In this document: one piece after another, positions 16,934 through 25,009 of the stretch
Layout of the letters: every line of letters begins with the position of its first letter
Position numbering within the stretch: position 1 is the stretch's first letter
Assembly: GCA_900290365.1 (NCBI GenBank)
Contig: OMOE01000035.1
Location: 1 to 53,502, forward strand
Source of the DNA: Syntrophobacter sp. SbD1
Lineage (GTDB): Bacteria; Desulfobacterota; Syntrophobacteria; Syntrophobacterales; Syntrophobacteraceae
Length of the DNA: 53,502 bases
Direction of reading: 5' to 3'
Position numbers and translations under genes: made by a program
Notes under the pieces: model-generated
What the model was told of the DNA's origin: nothing
The model's database searches: none
What the model saw: the letters and a program-made list of their open reading frames with translations, nothing else

Positions 16934-17334
16934 TGAAAATCAAGACGGCCTGGGCAATTCAATCCTTCTTTCTGTGTTTGCTTTTCAACCTGGCTTTTAG
17001 TGCCGTCATTTTTTTTATGGCCGACAGGATCATGGAGGCATTGAATGAATGGGTTTCGCCCTTATCTGGACCGGGAGGGCCTGCCCTGCCGGAGGATCTC
17101 AAGATGGCGCTGGCAAGCTTCGATACCTTTGTGGTCCAGGTGCGCGGATACATGATCACCGTGCTCGTCCCACTGGCTTCGGCGTTCACATTGCTCATGT
17201 GGTTTTTTCTTTTTCTCGCTGGGCGCAGGCAAATCAGAAGGGCAGGGGAGCAGGCCGAACTCTCCTCAAAAGCAACCCGGGTCGTCGCCCAAGAGGCGAC
17301 TGGCGATAGTCTTCCGGAAATGATAGACAGGTGA
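16933..17334 (+). CDS. Small two-helix membrane protein, function unknown
   Basis: This 133-residue protein has membrane segments near residues 6-28 (WAIQSFFLCLLFNLAFSAVI) and 75-100 (MITVLVPLASAFTLLMWFFL), separated by a Gly/Pro-containing periplasmic or loop region, and ends in a charged Arg/Glu tail. I recognise no domain. Its ATG overlaps the FAU-1-type gene stop as TGATG with GGAG upstream, so it is the last gene of the rtcA operon and may anchor or signal for it. Confidence 0.65.
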   Translation: MKIKTAWAIQSFFLCLLFNLAFSAVIFFMADRIMEALNEWVSPLSGPGGPALPEDLKMALASFDTFVVQVRGYMITVLVPLASAFTLLMWFFLFLAGRRQIRRAGEQAELSSKATRVVAQEATGDSLPEMIDR

Positions 17335-17556
17335 AATGTAGAAGGATTTGAAAAGGATTGAAAGGGAGGAAGGGGAAGAGGCGCGTCTTTTATTTCCACT
17401 ACAGAGAGGTTTCAAGCTTTCGTTCTGCGCCCCTTCCCTATAAGGTGTGCGCTGGGATAGATTAAAGCCTGCACACATTACATGATCATGTCGGGTCTGT
17501 TACCTTTTGATGTCTCTTGCTTTTTTATTTCTGTCGCCATCCCGGGCTCATTATCA

Positions 17557-18480
17557 TTATCGAGATCCCGCTGATTTACTGTCCGCAGCACTTTCCTCTT
17601 CGAAAAGCGATTTGATGAATGCCTGCTTATAGTGGGCCGGCGCCTTATCTTTTCTCATGACCACGGCGATATGTTCGGGCCCGAATAAGTGGCCCAGGGA
17701 CAAAAAATCAAGTTTTCGCATTTTCAACTGCGGCAGATCTCTTATTATGGAGCCACACGACACGCCGAGGCCTGATTCGACGTACACTGAACTTAGTTCG
17801 ATGTTGGAAGACTCCATTACGATACGATAGTCAAGCCCCTTCTTTTGGAATTCCTTTTCCAGGAGCATACGGCCCCTGTGGTGCAAGTGGCCGGGGGGCA
17901 AAATGAGGGGATATTTGGCCAGTTGTTTGAGGCTGACCCGCTTCATGGCGCATAATGGATGTCCCACGGGAACAATTACGACGGTTTCTACCTGTTTCCA
18001 GCGAATAGTCGACAAACTCCCGGGGACAAGGTTTTCAAGAGTGAATCCAAAATCGATGTCTCCATTTCGCACAAGGTCAATCACCATCTGTTGGGGACGG
18101 TCGAGCAAGGTAAGTTCCACCTGCGGGAATTTACTTGCGTATTGGCGCACTATCCCGGGGAAGAGATGGTAGAGGGTTGTGAATGGTGCGGCTATCTTTA
18201 GATGCCCTCGTCTATTTCCTTTGATCGCTTCCAGGTCATCCTTGAGATGTTCGCTTCCCTGAAGCACCAGTTCGGCAAAGTGCAGAAAACTCTCTCCCGC
18301 CGAAGTGAGCCGAGGCTTGCGTTTGCCTGCTCTTTCAAAAAGCGGGCATTCGAATTCCTTCTCAAGTGCCTTGATCTGCTGACTCAATGCCGACTGAGTT
18401 CGAAAGGTGGCCTCCGCCGCCCTGGTGAAACTTTGCAATTTCACCACATGGTAGAAGCCTATGATTTGCTGCCATTCCAT
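17557..18480 (-). CDS. LysR-family transcriptional regulator
   Basis: This is a 307-residue LysR protein. The winged helix occupies residues 1-60 (FYHVVKLQSFTRAAEATFRT, QSALSQQIKALEKEF), followed by a linker helix and the periplasmic-binding-like effector domain (from about HLKIAAPFTTLYHLFPGI). It is transcribed divergently from the FlK-like thioesterase gene, with a 153-base gap between them, the usual LysR arrangement, so that gene is the probable target. The effector is unknown. The C-terminal tail EEESAADSKSAGSR is a short acidic/serine extension. Confidence 0.9.
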   Translation of the reverse strand: MEWQQIIGFYHVVKLQSFTRAAEATFRTQSALSQQIKALEKEFECPLFERAGKRKPRLTSAGESFLHFAELVLQGSEHLKDDLEAIKGNRRGHLKIAAPFTTLYHLFPGIVRQYASKFPQVELTLLDRPQQMVIDLVRNGDIDFGFTLENLVPGSLSTIRWKQVETVVIVPVGHPLCAMKRVSLKQLAKYPLILPPGHLHHRGRMLLEKEFQKKGLDYRIVMESSNIELSSVYVESGLGVSCGSIIRDLPQLKMRKLDFLSLGHLFGPEHIAVVMRKDKAPAHYKQAFIKSLFEEESAADSKSAGSR

Positions 18481-18521
18481 ATTAATAAGCTACGCTAATA
18501 GTTAGTAGAAAAACAATTACT

Positions 18522-18550
18522 TTGACTTACTATCTATCCTACCATATGCT
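18522..18550 (+). promoter_or_regulatory. Sigma70-type promoter candidate for the thioesterase gene
   Basis: TTGACT (18522-18527), a 17-base spacer and TATGCT (18545-18550) lie about 84 bases before the thioesterase ATG in the LysR-thioesterase gap. Upstream is an AT-rich stretch with TAGTTAGTAG that could hold the LysR site. This rests on box match and spacing only. Confidence 0.4.
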
Positions 18551-18633
18551 CCGGGACACGTCCAGAAGACAGTGGTCTCGACAGCATCAGTCCGCAAGAT
18601 TGCCTTATAGTCTATCTTGAGAAGGAGATTAAA

Positions 18634-19065
18634 ATGAAAGATACACTTCAGCCCGGCCTTACTTTCAGTTTAAGCTTCGATATCACCGGGGAAAAGACGG
18701 TGCCAAGCCTTTACCCTGAATCTGCCGAGTTTCAGTTGATGCCTCAGGTATTTGCAACGGGCTTCTTGGTCGGACTCCTGGAGTGGGCATGCATAAAGGC
18801 TATAAACCCACACATCGACTGGCCCCGCGAACAGACCGTGGGGGTTGCCATCAATGTCAATCACATCGCTGCCACCCCTCCAGGGCTAACCGTAACGATA
18901 AAAGGGAAGCTCGAAAAAGTTGAAGGCCGCAAGCTCACCTTTTCTCTTGAGGCTGACGACGGAGTCGATAAAATTTCTGAAGGATTTCACGAAAGATTTG
19001 TGATAGACGCCTCCAAATTCAACAGCAAAGTCCAATCCAAAGCTTCATGTGCGCTGGCTCATTGA
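18634..19065 (+). CDS. FlK-like acyl-CoA thioesterase (fluoroacetyl-CoA thioesterase family)
   Basis: This is a 143-residue hot-dog-fold thioesterase. Compared from memory with FlK of Streptomyces cattleya, it aligns nearly end to end: LYPESAEF, VFATGFLVGLLEWAC, AATPPGLTVT, VEGRKL, DGVDKI, HERFVI and KFN. FlK's catalytic Thr42, Glu50 and His76 correspond to Thr42, Glu50 and His77 here. FlK's gating Phe36 is Met36, so fluoroacetyl selectivity is not assured; a general small acyl-CoA thioesterase is possible. AAGGAG precedes the ATG. The divergent LysR gene probably controls it. No fluorination or dehalogenase gene is in the window. Confidence 0.85.
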   Translation: MKDTLQPGLTFSLSFDITGEKTVPSLYPESAEFQLMPQVFATGFLVGLLEWACIKAINPHIDWPREQTVGVAINVNHIAATPPGLTVTIKGKLEKVEGRKLTFSLEADDGVDKISEGFHERFVIDASKFNSKVQSKASCALAH

Positions 19066-19074
19066 TGGGGCATG

Positions 19075-19416
19075 TCAGTGAGATTTCGATTTCAGTTCAG
19101 CCCATCTTTGGGCGAGTGCATCAAAGATGGCTGCCCTGTCGTCGTCCCCATCGAAATCGAATTTATCCCTGACCTGGATGCAACTGTTTCCGGGCGTGGC
19201 TCCCAATGCTGCTGAAAGCTTCAAGAGTTGCTCCAGCGAAAGCTGTCGAATATCCAGGTCGAGGAAGATTAGGTTTTGATCTTTAACTGCCAGTTGGTTA
19301 GCCTCTTCGACCGAAAGATCGAGCCTGAACCCTCGATAAGACTCCTCGCTGTATTTGCCGAGGGGCAATCTCAGTTCCTTGGCTGCGCTAATAGCGTCGT
19401 ATCCCCTGATGATCAT
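19075..19416 (-). CDS. Hypothetical 113-residue soluble protein
   Basis: I do not recognise this family. The protein is soluble and mixed alpha/beta, with a hydrophobic strand LIFLDLDIR, a Leu-rich helix LSLEQLLKLSAALGA and an acidic turn FDFDGDDDRAA that could bind a cation. It has one Cys and no signal peptide. GGAGG five bases before the ATG at 19416 supports that it is translated. It lies convergent with the thioesterase gene and downstream of the CheD-HDOD gene on the same strand, 163 bases away. Confidence 0.6.
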   Translation of the reverse strand: MIIRGYDAISAAKELRLPLGKYSEESYRGFRLDLSVEEANQLAVKDQNLIFLDLDIRQLSLEQLLKLSAALGATPGNSCIQVRDKFDFDGDDDRAAIFDALAQRWAELKSKSH

Positions 19417-19579
19417 GAGTTCCTCCGTAGCATATAAATCTTGTATATATAATAATCATCGCCTTTCGATGAGGAACTTTTAACTGAAATTTTGAATCAG
19501 GAATCAGGAATTACGAACGAAAGACGACCTCAAATCAGGGATTGAGGGATTGAGGGATCACTTTTTACTTTTGCCTCGC

Positions 19580-20893
19580 CTAGTACGCGGGGGCGTCGGC
19601 CAGCAACGCCGGGAGGTTCCCGATATCCAGGTCAAGCGCCTCCAGGCTTTTGCGAAGCAGTGAACTGTCGATCCTATTGACTTGGTGTCCAGGGACAAAG
19701 CGGGAATTCAGAAGGTCGGCCAGGTATACCAGGTGCGGCAATGGCCGGTTCTTGCCGGCTTTGTCCGGTTCGTGATGATGGAGCACCGCCTCGCCGATTG
19801 ACTCCGGTATATCCCAGCGGCGTACCAGCAGGTGCCCTGCATCCGTATGAGATATGCCGAACAGGTCTTTCTCGGCGGTTGTCAAATCACTGCCTTGAAT
19901 TTGAAGTTGCCGGTAGAAGAGCGGATAAGCGCCGTTCATGTACTGGTCAAGCACCACCTTGCCGATATCATGGAGCAGACCTGCCGTGTAAGCCAGTTCG
20001 GGGCGGGCCTTTGAGGTCATTTCCGCCAGCTTGGCGCTCATGCGGGCTGTCCACACGGAATGATGGAACATACCCCCCTTACAAAGTGAATATCCACGGC
20101 TCGCCTGGGCGATGAACTTATTCATGGAGAAGGAGAGGGCCATGAGCACCAGGCTTTTTTCCCCGATCCTCAGCAATGCTTTTTCTATTGAATCGACTTT
20201 CATGGCGAGGTTGACGGATACGGAGTTGCACATCCTTATTATTCTGGCGCTCAGGACCTGGTCCTGCAGAACTTCTCCTGCGATCTCCCGGAAGCTGGAA
20301 TTTTCATCGTTGATCATGCGGATGATTTTAAGGGCTATCTGGGGAATTGGAATCAGCTCTTCGATCGCATCATTGATTTGCCGCACGGTCGGCCGGGTAT
20401 AATCATCGGCAGTAGCCCGGGGGGTGGGAACAACAAAGGGTTCTATGGTAGTCTCCCATGTGGTGAGATTAAGTCTGATGCAACAGGAGAAAAACCCCCC
20501 CACTTCGATCTGCCGGATAGGTATTTTTTCCCTTTGCAGAATCAGCTGCGCCACTTCAGCGGTGCGCCCGCCGATGTCGAGCGCCAAATCGGCCTGTGAG
20601 ATGGGGTCAATGAGCGCTCCTCCCGCAATACACGCCTGGAGCCTTTCCTTTTTGGCTCCAAGTCTGCAAAGCTCATTGATAAACATGGGAATACTGATAG
20701 CCGCGCATACTTTTGGGTTCCAAGAGAGGTCCATGCTGGGTGGTTCAGGGAGGAGAAGGTGGATGAGACCTCCGATTCCGGCGTTTTGGTCAAACAGGGT
20801 AACCCCAACGCAACTTGCCAGGAATGCTTGCATGATCTCGGGTTTTCTTGTGCTGATCATGAAGGAACCGGAACTTACAGTATGAGTTGTCAC
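19580..20893 (-). CDS. CheD-HDOD fusion signalling protein
   Basis: This is a 437-residue protein with two parts. Residues ~1-155 match CheD, the chemoreceptor glutamine deamidase: VSSGSFMISTRKP, LASCVGVTLFDQNAGIGGLIHLLLPEP and ACIAGGA. The CheD nucleophile Cys28 and His45 are present, but the third catalytic Thr (six residues before the Cys) appears replaced by Gln22. Residues ~165-400 form an HDOD domain (IPIPQIALKIIRMIND, ILSARIIRMCNS-type helices, GLLHDIGKVVLDQY, HHHEPDKAG), used in signal output. The start is GTG with GAGGAA upstream. No other chemotaxis gene is nearby. The fusion suggests deamidase-linked signalling rather than methylation control alone. Confidence 0.8.
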   Translation of the reverse strand: MTTHTVSSGSFMISTRKPEIMQAFLASCVGVTLFDQNAGIGGLIHLLLPEPPSMDLSWNPKVCAAISIPMFINELCRLGAKKERLQACIAGGALIDPISQADLALDIGGRTAEVAQLILQREKIPIRQIEVGGFFSCCIRLNLTTWETTIEPFVVPTPRATADDYTRPTVRQINDAIEELIPIPQIALKIIRMINDENSSFREIAGEVLQDQVLSARIIRMCNSVSVNLAMKVDSIEKALLRIGEKSLVLMALSFSMNKFIAQASRGYSLCKGGMFHHSVWTARMSAKLAEMTSKARPELAYTAGLLHDIGKVVLDQYMNGAYPLFYRQLQIQGSDLTTAEKDLFGISHTDAGHLLVRRWDIPESIGEAVLHHHEPDKAGKNRPLPHLVYLADLLNSRFVPGHQVNRIDSSLLRKSLEALDLDIGNLPALLADAPAY

Positions 20894-21037
20894 AGTGTTC
20901 AGTTCCTCTTTGCCTCAGAATAGGGTCGGTGCAGTTTATAGATTCCCTTCGGGCCATAAACGATAAATCGGACAAAAGAGATTATTTCTTCAGCGTAATT
21001 GGAGGATGGATAGAAAAGAATAGGACTTAGTGCAGTT

Positions 21038-22060
21038 TTAATTCATGAATACATCGCGGTAATAATCAAAGTGCTCCGTGACCGAGCCTGCTCCCCGAAT
21101 TACCGCCCGGAGCGGGTCGTCCGACTTTATGACATCGAGTCCAACAGCCTGGTGGATGAGAGCGCGAAGACCTTTAAGGAGGGAACCGCCGCCGGCAAGC
21201 CAAATGCCGTTTTCGGCCACATCGGAGGCCAGGTCGGGCGAGGCCTTTTCCAAAACGCGCCGAATCGCCTCGATAATCGCCTTTGTAGGCTCCTTTATAG
21301 CCAGCCTGATATCGGCATCGGTTATCGTGATGATTTTCGGCATTCCGCTGACGAGGTCCTTTCCACGGAGCTTTATTTCGAGCGGTTTCTTGAGCGGTAC
21401 CGCAGAACCTATCTTCATCTTCATCACCTCAGCCATCATTTCGCTGATCGCCACGCCGTGCTGCTGCCGTATGAACTGGCAGATGGCTTCATTGGCTTCA
21501 TCGCCCGCCACCCGGAGCGATTCGCTGCACGAGACGGCAAATTGGGAAATGATAGCCACTTCGGTCGTGCCTCCGCCAATGTCGACCACCATCTGACCTG
21601 CGGGCTGATCGATCGGAAGACCGGCCCCGATTGCGGCGGCCATCGGCTCCTCGATCAGGAACACCTTGCCTGCGCCGGCCATTTCGGCGGCTTCTATTAC
21701 CGCACGCTTCTCAATCGAGGTGATTCCCACCGGTACGGCTATAACCAGTTTTGGCCTGGAGAGGGGAAGCCGCCTGAATACCTTTCCCAGAAAAGATCTG
21801 ACCATGAAAGAGGCCGTTTCAAAATCATAAATGACACCGTCGCGCATTGGCCTGGTGACCGAGGTTCCCTTTGTACGGCGTCCGGCCAGGTTCTTTGCTT
21901 CCCGACCGATGGCAATTACCTCGCCTGTTTCCTTCTCTATGGCCACCATGGATGGTTCATCCAAAACGACGCCTTTACCTTTGACGTATATGAGGGTGTT
22001 GGCGGTGCCAAGGTCCATTGCCATGTCTTTGGACAGAAAATCCATAATCCGGCCGAACAT
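21038..22060 (-). CDS. mreB: Rod shape-determining protein MreB
   Basis: This is a 340-residue actin-like ATPase that organises lateral cell-wall synthesis. Phosphate 1 motif MAMDLGTANTLIYVKGKGVV, phosphate 2 VDIGGGTTEVAIIS, adenosine motif WLAGGGSLLKGL and the N-terminal membrane-contact segment MFGRIMDFLS are all seen. Length and sequence are typical. mreC/mreD do not follow; it is monocistronic and lies back to back with the D,D-carboxypeptidase gene, another cell-wall gene, across a 246-base gap. AAGGGG precedes the ATG. Confidence 0.95.
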   Translation of the reverse strand: MFGRIMDFLSKDMAMDLGTANTLIYVKGKGVVLDEPSMVAIEKETGEVIAIGREAKNLAGRRTKGTSVTRPMRDGVIYDFETASFMVRSFLGKVFRRLPLSRPKLVIAVPVGITSIEKRAVIEAAEMAGAGKVFLIEEPMAAAIGAGLPIDQPAGQMVVDIGGGTTEVAIISQFAVSCSESLRVAGDEANEAICQFIRQQHGVAISEMMAEVMKMKIGSAVPLKKPLEIKLRGKDLVSGMPKIITITDADIRLAIKEPTKAIIEAIRRVLEKASPDLASDVAENGIWLAGGGSLLKGLRALIHQAVGLDVIKSDDPLRAVIRGAGSVTEHFDYYRDVFMN

Positions 22061-22306
22061 TCCACGATCCCCTTTCGCTCTAACTGCTTGGCGAAGTATA
22101 TATCAAAAGAGCGGTTCTCATTGCAAAGAATACTTTCTCAAAAAAAATTAGTCCTTGTACTGACTTTTAGATAAAGAGTCGGATAATTTCAGTTGACAAA
22201 TAGCTTCTAAATCACCATAGATACACAGGCTTTGGTTCTTTGGATGAGTTGGCCGGCCGGCGGCCGGGGGAAAAAAGACGAAACTAAAATTTGAGGGGAG
22301 GATTTG

Positions 22307-23578
22307 ATGGAGCGCAATAAACAATTGGTGTGCGTACTCCTTCTTTTTTCGCTCTGTTTATTCATTCCCCGATCATCGTACGCTGCGATAAATCAGCATG
22401 TAAATGCCCGCTCGGCCATCGTACTGGATCTGGAAGACGGCCGCATTCTCTTCGAGCAAAATGCCGACTATCTTATCGCTCCCGCGTCAATAACCAAAAT
22501 CTTGACCCTCTACGTGGTCTTCGAAGCAATCAAACAAGGTGAGATCAGCCTCTCCGACAAAGTCGAGGTAAGCAGGCGCGCCGCATCTACCGGGGGGTCC
22601 CGAATGGGCCTTAGCGCCGGCGCCGTTGTCCCTATGGAGGAACTCATCAAAGGGATTGCCGTTGTGTCGGGCAATGACGCCTGTGTGGCAGTGGCCGAGC
22701 ACATAAGCGGGAATGTGGAACGATTCGTTAAGAAGATGAACGCCAAAGCTCGCGAGCTGGGAATGAACAGTTCCCATTTTATGACTCCCAACGGACTCCC
22801 GGCGGAAGGGCAGGTCACCACGGCGCGTGATATAGCAAGGCTTTCGTCGGCATATCTTCATCGCTTCCCGGAATCGTTGGCCATACATTCGATGCAGTCA
22901 TATTCCTACGGCAGGCACACGCATCACAATGCGAACAGGCTTCTCGGGAAGTGCGCGGGAGTTGACGGCTTGAAGACCGGTTTTGTCTGCGCATCCGGCT
23001 ATAACATATCGGCGACAGCGAGGCGTAACCATACCAGGATCGTTGCCGTCGTGATGGGAGCACGAAATGCATGGATACGCTGTTGTGAAGCTGAGAAGCT
23101 GATCGAAGCCGGATTCCATGAAACAGGCGCCCCTTCCAATGATGTTAAAACCGTTGCGTTTACTGCGCCCGTGATGGGAAAAGCGGCAGGCACCCAAGGT
23201 GTGCGCGGGCTCCGAAGAGCGCGTGGGAAAAAGGCCGGCAACCATTACATGGTGGCCTCGGGCGACAATGCCAAAATGCCTGTATCCACGAAGGTAGCCT
23301 CGAACGAGAAAAAAACAAAAAACAGGGCAAAAAAATCACCTGTTAATAATAGCAAAGCTCCTTACCGTCTCGCTTCAGCAAAGATCAAATCCGAAAAGGC
23401 CGTCTCCGGGACAAAGTCTGCTGGTGTAAAACCCCGCGCTGCAATAGCCAAAACCACCTCGAAAACCAGGTCGAAATCAGGCAAAATTAAAAGAGAAGAG
23501 ACAAAGACGGCTCAAAAAAAGAAAAACAGCAAAGGCGTTCCTCATGCCAACGCTCTCAGAAAGAGAGCGAAGGGATAA
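22307..23578 (+). CDS. D-alanyl-D-alanine carboxypeptidase, Lys-rich C-terminus
   Basis: This is a penicillin-binding S11 peptidase that trims the peptidoglycan stem. A signal peptide (residues ~4-27) is followed by SITK (nucleophile Ser), SGND and KTGF, the three active-site motifs in normal order. After the catalytic domain (about residue 265) the usual C-terminal beta domain and amphipathic anchor are replaced by ~150 residues rich in Lys, Ala and Ser (for example AKTTSKTRSKSGKIKREE). Such a cationic tail could bind wall polymers or DNA. The ATG at 22307 follows GGGGAGG; a TTG one codon earlier is less likely. It is divergent from mreB. Confidence 0.88.
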   Translation: MERNKQLVCVLLLFSLCLFIPRSSYAAINQHVNARSAIVLDLEDGRILFEQNADYLIAPASITKILTLYVVFEAIKQGEISLSDKVEVSRRAASTGGSRMGLSAGAVVPMEELIKGIAVVSGNDACVAVAEHISGNVERFVKKMNAKARELGMNSSHFMTPNGLPAEGQVTTARDIARLSSAYLHRFPESLAIHSMQSYSYGRHTHHNANRLLGKCAGVDGLKTGFVCASGYNISATARRNHTRIVAVVMGARNAWIRCCEAEKLIEAGFHETGAPSNDVKTVAFTAPVMGKAAGTQGVRGLRRARGKKAGNHYMVASGDNAKMPVSTKVASNEKKTKNRAKKSPVNNSKAPYRLASAKIKSEKAVSGTKSAGVKPRAAIAKTTSKTRSKSGKIKREETKTAQKKKNSKGVPHANALRKRAKG

Positions 23579-23597
23579 AAACCATAAGGCAGGTGAA

Positions 23598-23664
23598 TCG
23601 GTGAGTGGGTGAGTTGGTGAGCAGTGAAAACCACTCGCATCCATTCACCGATTCACCCACTCTT
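23598..23664. repeat. Intergenic inverted repeat, possible terminator of the carboxypeptidase gene
   Basis: GAGTGGGTGA near 23602 pairs with TCACCCACTC near 23651, followed by TTTTT. The surrounding GTGAGTGGGTGAGTTGGTGA pattern is low complexity and resembles the GTGAGGGGTGA run at 52270-52300. It may end transcription before the selenoprotein gene. Confidence 0.4.
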
Positions 23665-23755
23665 TTTGCGTTTGCCTTGAATTGAGCTTCCAGGGCCTTA
23701 TCATTGCCTTATAGAATCGTTACGGTTTTCAAATCAACTACGAAGGAGTAGAGCC

Positions 23756-24328
23756 ATGGCCGATAAGGTGGAGTGGGTGCTCGATTACAAGCAAGCTCTC
23801 GACAGAGCGAAAATTGAGGCGAAATTTATTCTGCTAGATTTTTTCAATCCGCAGTGAATCGGTTGCCAAACGATGGATGCGGTTACGTATCCCAACAGGA
23901 AAGTAATCGATTTCATACAAAACAGGCTGGTTCCGCTTCAGTTAGCCTCGGATGCAGAACCCTACGCAACTAACTACGGCGTCAAATGGACACCCAGCCT
24001 TCTCATAATCGATGCGGAAGGGAAAGTTCATCACCGGGCGACAGGTTTTATACCGCCCCCGCAGTTTATTGCCTGGTTGCTCCTGGGAATCGGTAAAGCT
24101 TTCTTCGAAAAAGACATGTTCGGAGAGGGACTGGAATGCTTCGAAACCGTAATTGCCGAATATTCGTACAGTGACTCGGCTCCCGAAGCAGTCTTTTTCC
24201 GTGGAGTTTCTCAATACAAAAGCACGCACCAGATCGATGGCCTGAAGATGGCATACCGGGTCTTGCAGGAACATTATCCCGGCAGCACCTGGGCGAATCG
24301 GGCCTATCCCTATTGGCTGCTTCCGTGA
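23756..24328 (+). CDS. Thioredoxin-like selenoprotein, Sec-Ile-Gly-Cys active site, with TPR-like tail
   Basis: The frame opens at ATG 23756, nine bases after AAGGAG, and runs to 24328 with a single in-frame TGA at codon 34 (23855-23857). Around it the product reads FILLDFFNPQ, TGA, IGCQTMDAVTYP. This is the thioredoxin-fold active-site helix, where the TGA takes the place of the first Cys of a CXXC motif, leaving Sec34/Cys37. Downstream VKWTPSLLIID gives the cis-Pro strand, and residues ~125-190 form a TPR-like helical tail (FETVIAEYSYSDSAPEAVFF). A hairpin with a GGUU apical loop follows the TGA at the right distance for a bacterial SECIS. A plain stop would leave a useless 33-residue peptide. 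No sel genes are in the window. Confidence 0.85.
23858..23896 (+). promoter_or_regulatory. Candidate bacterial SECIS element
   Basis: The RNA just after the UGA folds into GGAUGC (23875-23880) with GUAUCC-type pairing (23887-23892), extended by G-C at 23881/23886 and closed by a short apical loop starting in GGUU (23881-23884). The GGU lies 23 bases after the UGA, inside the 16-37 base window known for bacterial SECIS. A lower GUUG/CAAC stem (23862-23865 with 23893-23896) could extend it. Confidence 0.6.
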
Positions 24329-24728
24329 TTAGTCAGGGAGCAGGGAGCAGGAAGCAGGCGGGTCTCTTTCCCGCTCCCTGCTTCCCGCTTCCGCAGGTAG
24401 CAGGACTGTAGGCTATCATTGGCCCAATACCGCGACCTTTCAAAAGATATAATCAACTAAATCGCATAGCGCGTTTGCAATACAACAAGAAATCCGCGCA
24501 CCTCAACTTCTTCTTGAGACCAAAAGTGGTTTCATTTCTTACTTTTGCCTTCTCATGATATCGTTTCTTTGCGCCATTGAGGAAATCGGCGGGGGTGATA
24601 TAATATCAAAGGAAAGAAAGTGCGTCGGAAACTTCGTTTATCTTCGTCAAGACTCGTGGGTGGAACTGAGCCCGCGGCTTTTGAGTTGAATGCTGCCTTC
24701 GTCTTTTTATGGTTGCCAGGAGATCAAA
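24329..24728. other. Gene-free gap with palindromic repeat A3 and a promoter candidate
   Basis: The first part (24334-24393) is another GGAGCAGGAAGC / GCTCCCTGCTTCCCGC inverted repeat like that at 207-275, directly after the selenoprotein stop, where it could terminate it. The middle shows nothing coding. TTGAGG (24577-24582), a 16-base spacer and TATAAT (24599-24604) form a good promoter for the DUF4177 gene, leaving a leader of about 115 bases with no recognised fold. Confidence 0.5.
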
Positions 24729-24974
24729 ATGGGTTCTTTTGAATATAGAGTCACCGTCCATCCGGCCGAAGCGTTCAGCCAGATGATCCTGTTCTGTTCG
24801 CGTGACGGGAGTTGCAATGCGGAGGTGGTTCCTGCCGAACAGATAAGGAAAATGGAAAGCATGCTTAACGAAGGGGGCCTGCAAGGCTGGGAACTGGTGC
24901 AAGCGAGTTTCGGAAAAGATGGCGTGCTGGTTTTCTGGAAAAGACAACTTAACTCATCTGCGCGTTCCGCGTGA
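24729..24974 (+). CDS. DUF4177-like small protein
   Basis: This is an 81-residue soluble protein. It begins GSFEYRVTVHPAEA and ends LNEGGLQGWELVQASFGKDGVLVFWKR. The pattern of an initial YKV-type strand, an acidic helix, then LNE-GW-EL and a final strand ending in Lys/Arg is DUF4177. AGGAGATCAAA before the ATG at 24729 sets the start; an upstream in-frame ATG at 24690 is weaker. Function unknown. It is convergent with the ABC exporter genes. Confidence 0.7.
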   Translation: MGSFEYRVTVHPAEAFSQMILFCSRDGSCNAEVVPAEQIRKMESMLNEGGLQGWELVQASFGKDGVLVFWKRQLNSSARSA

Positions 24975-25009
24975 TGCTCCGGGACTTCCTGATATAGATG
25001 AGACGCACA

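Noticed and set aside
21071..22174. 367-residue plus-strand open frame opposite mreB
   Set aside because: MreB on the minus strand is certain; the antisense frame shows no motifs.
23873..24328. Separate 151-residue gene beginning at the ATG after the TGA
   Set aside because: It would lack the thioredoxin active-site strand and a ribosome site; the Sec reading explains both halves.
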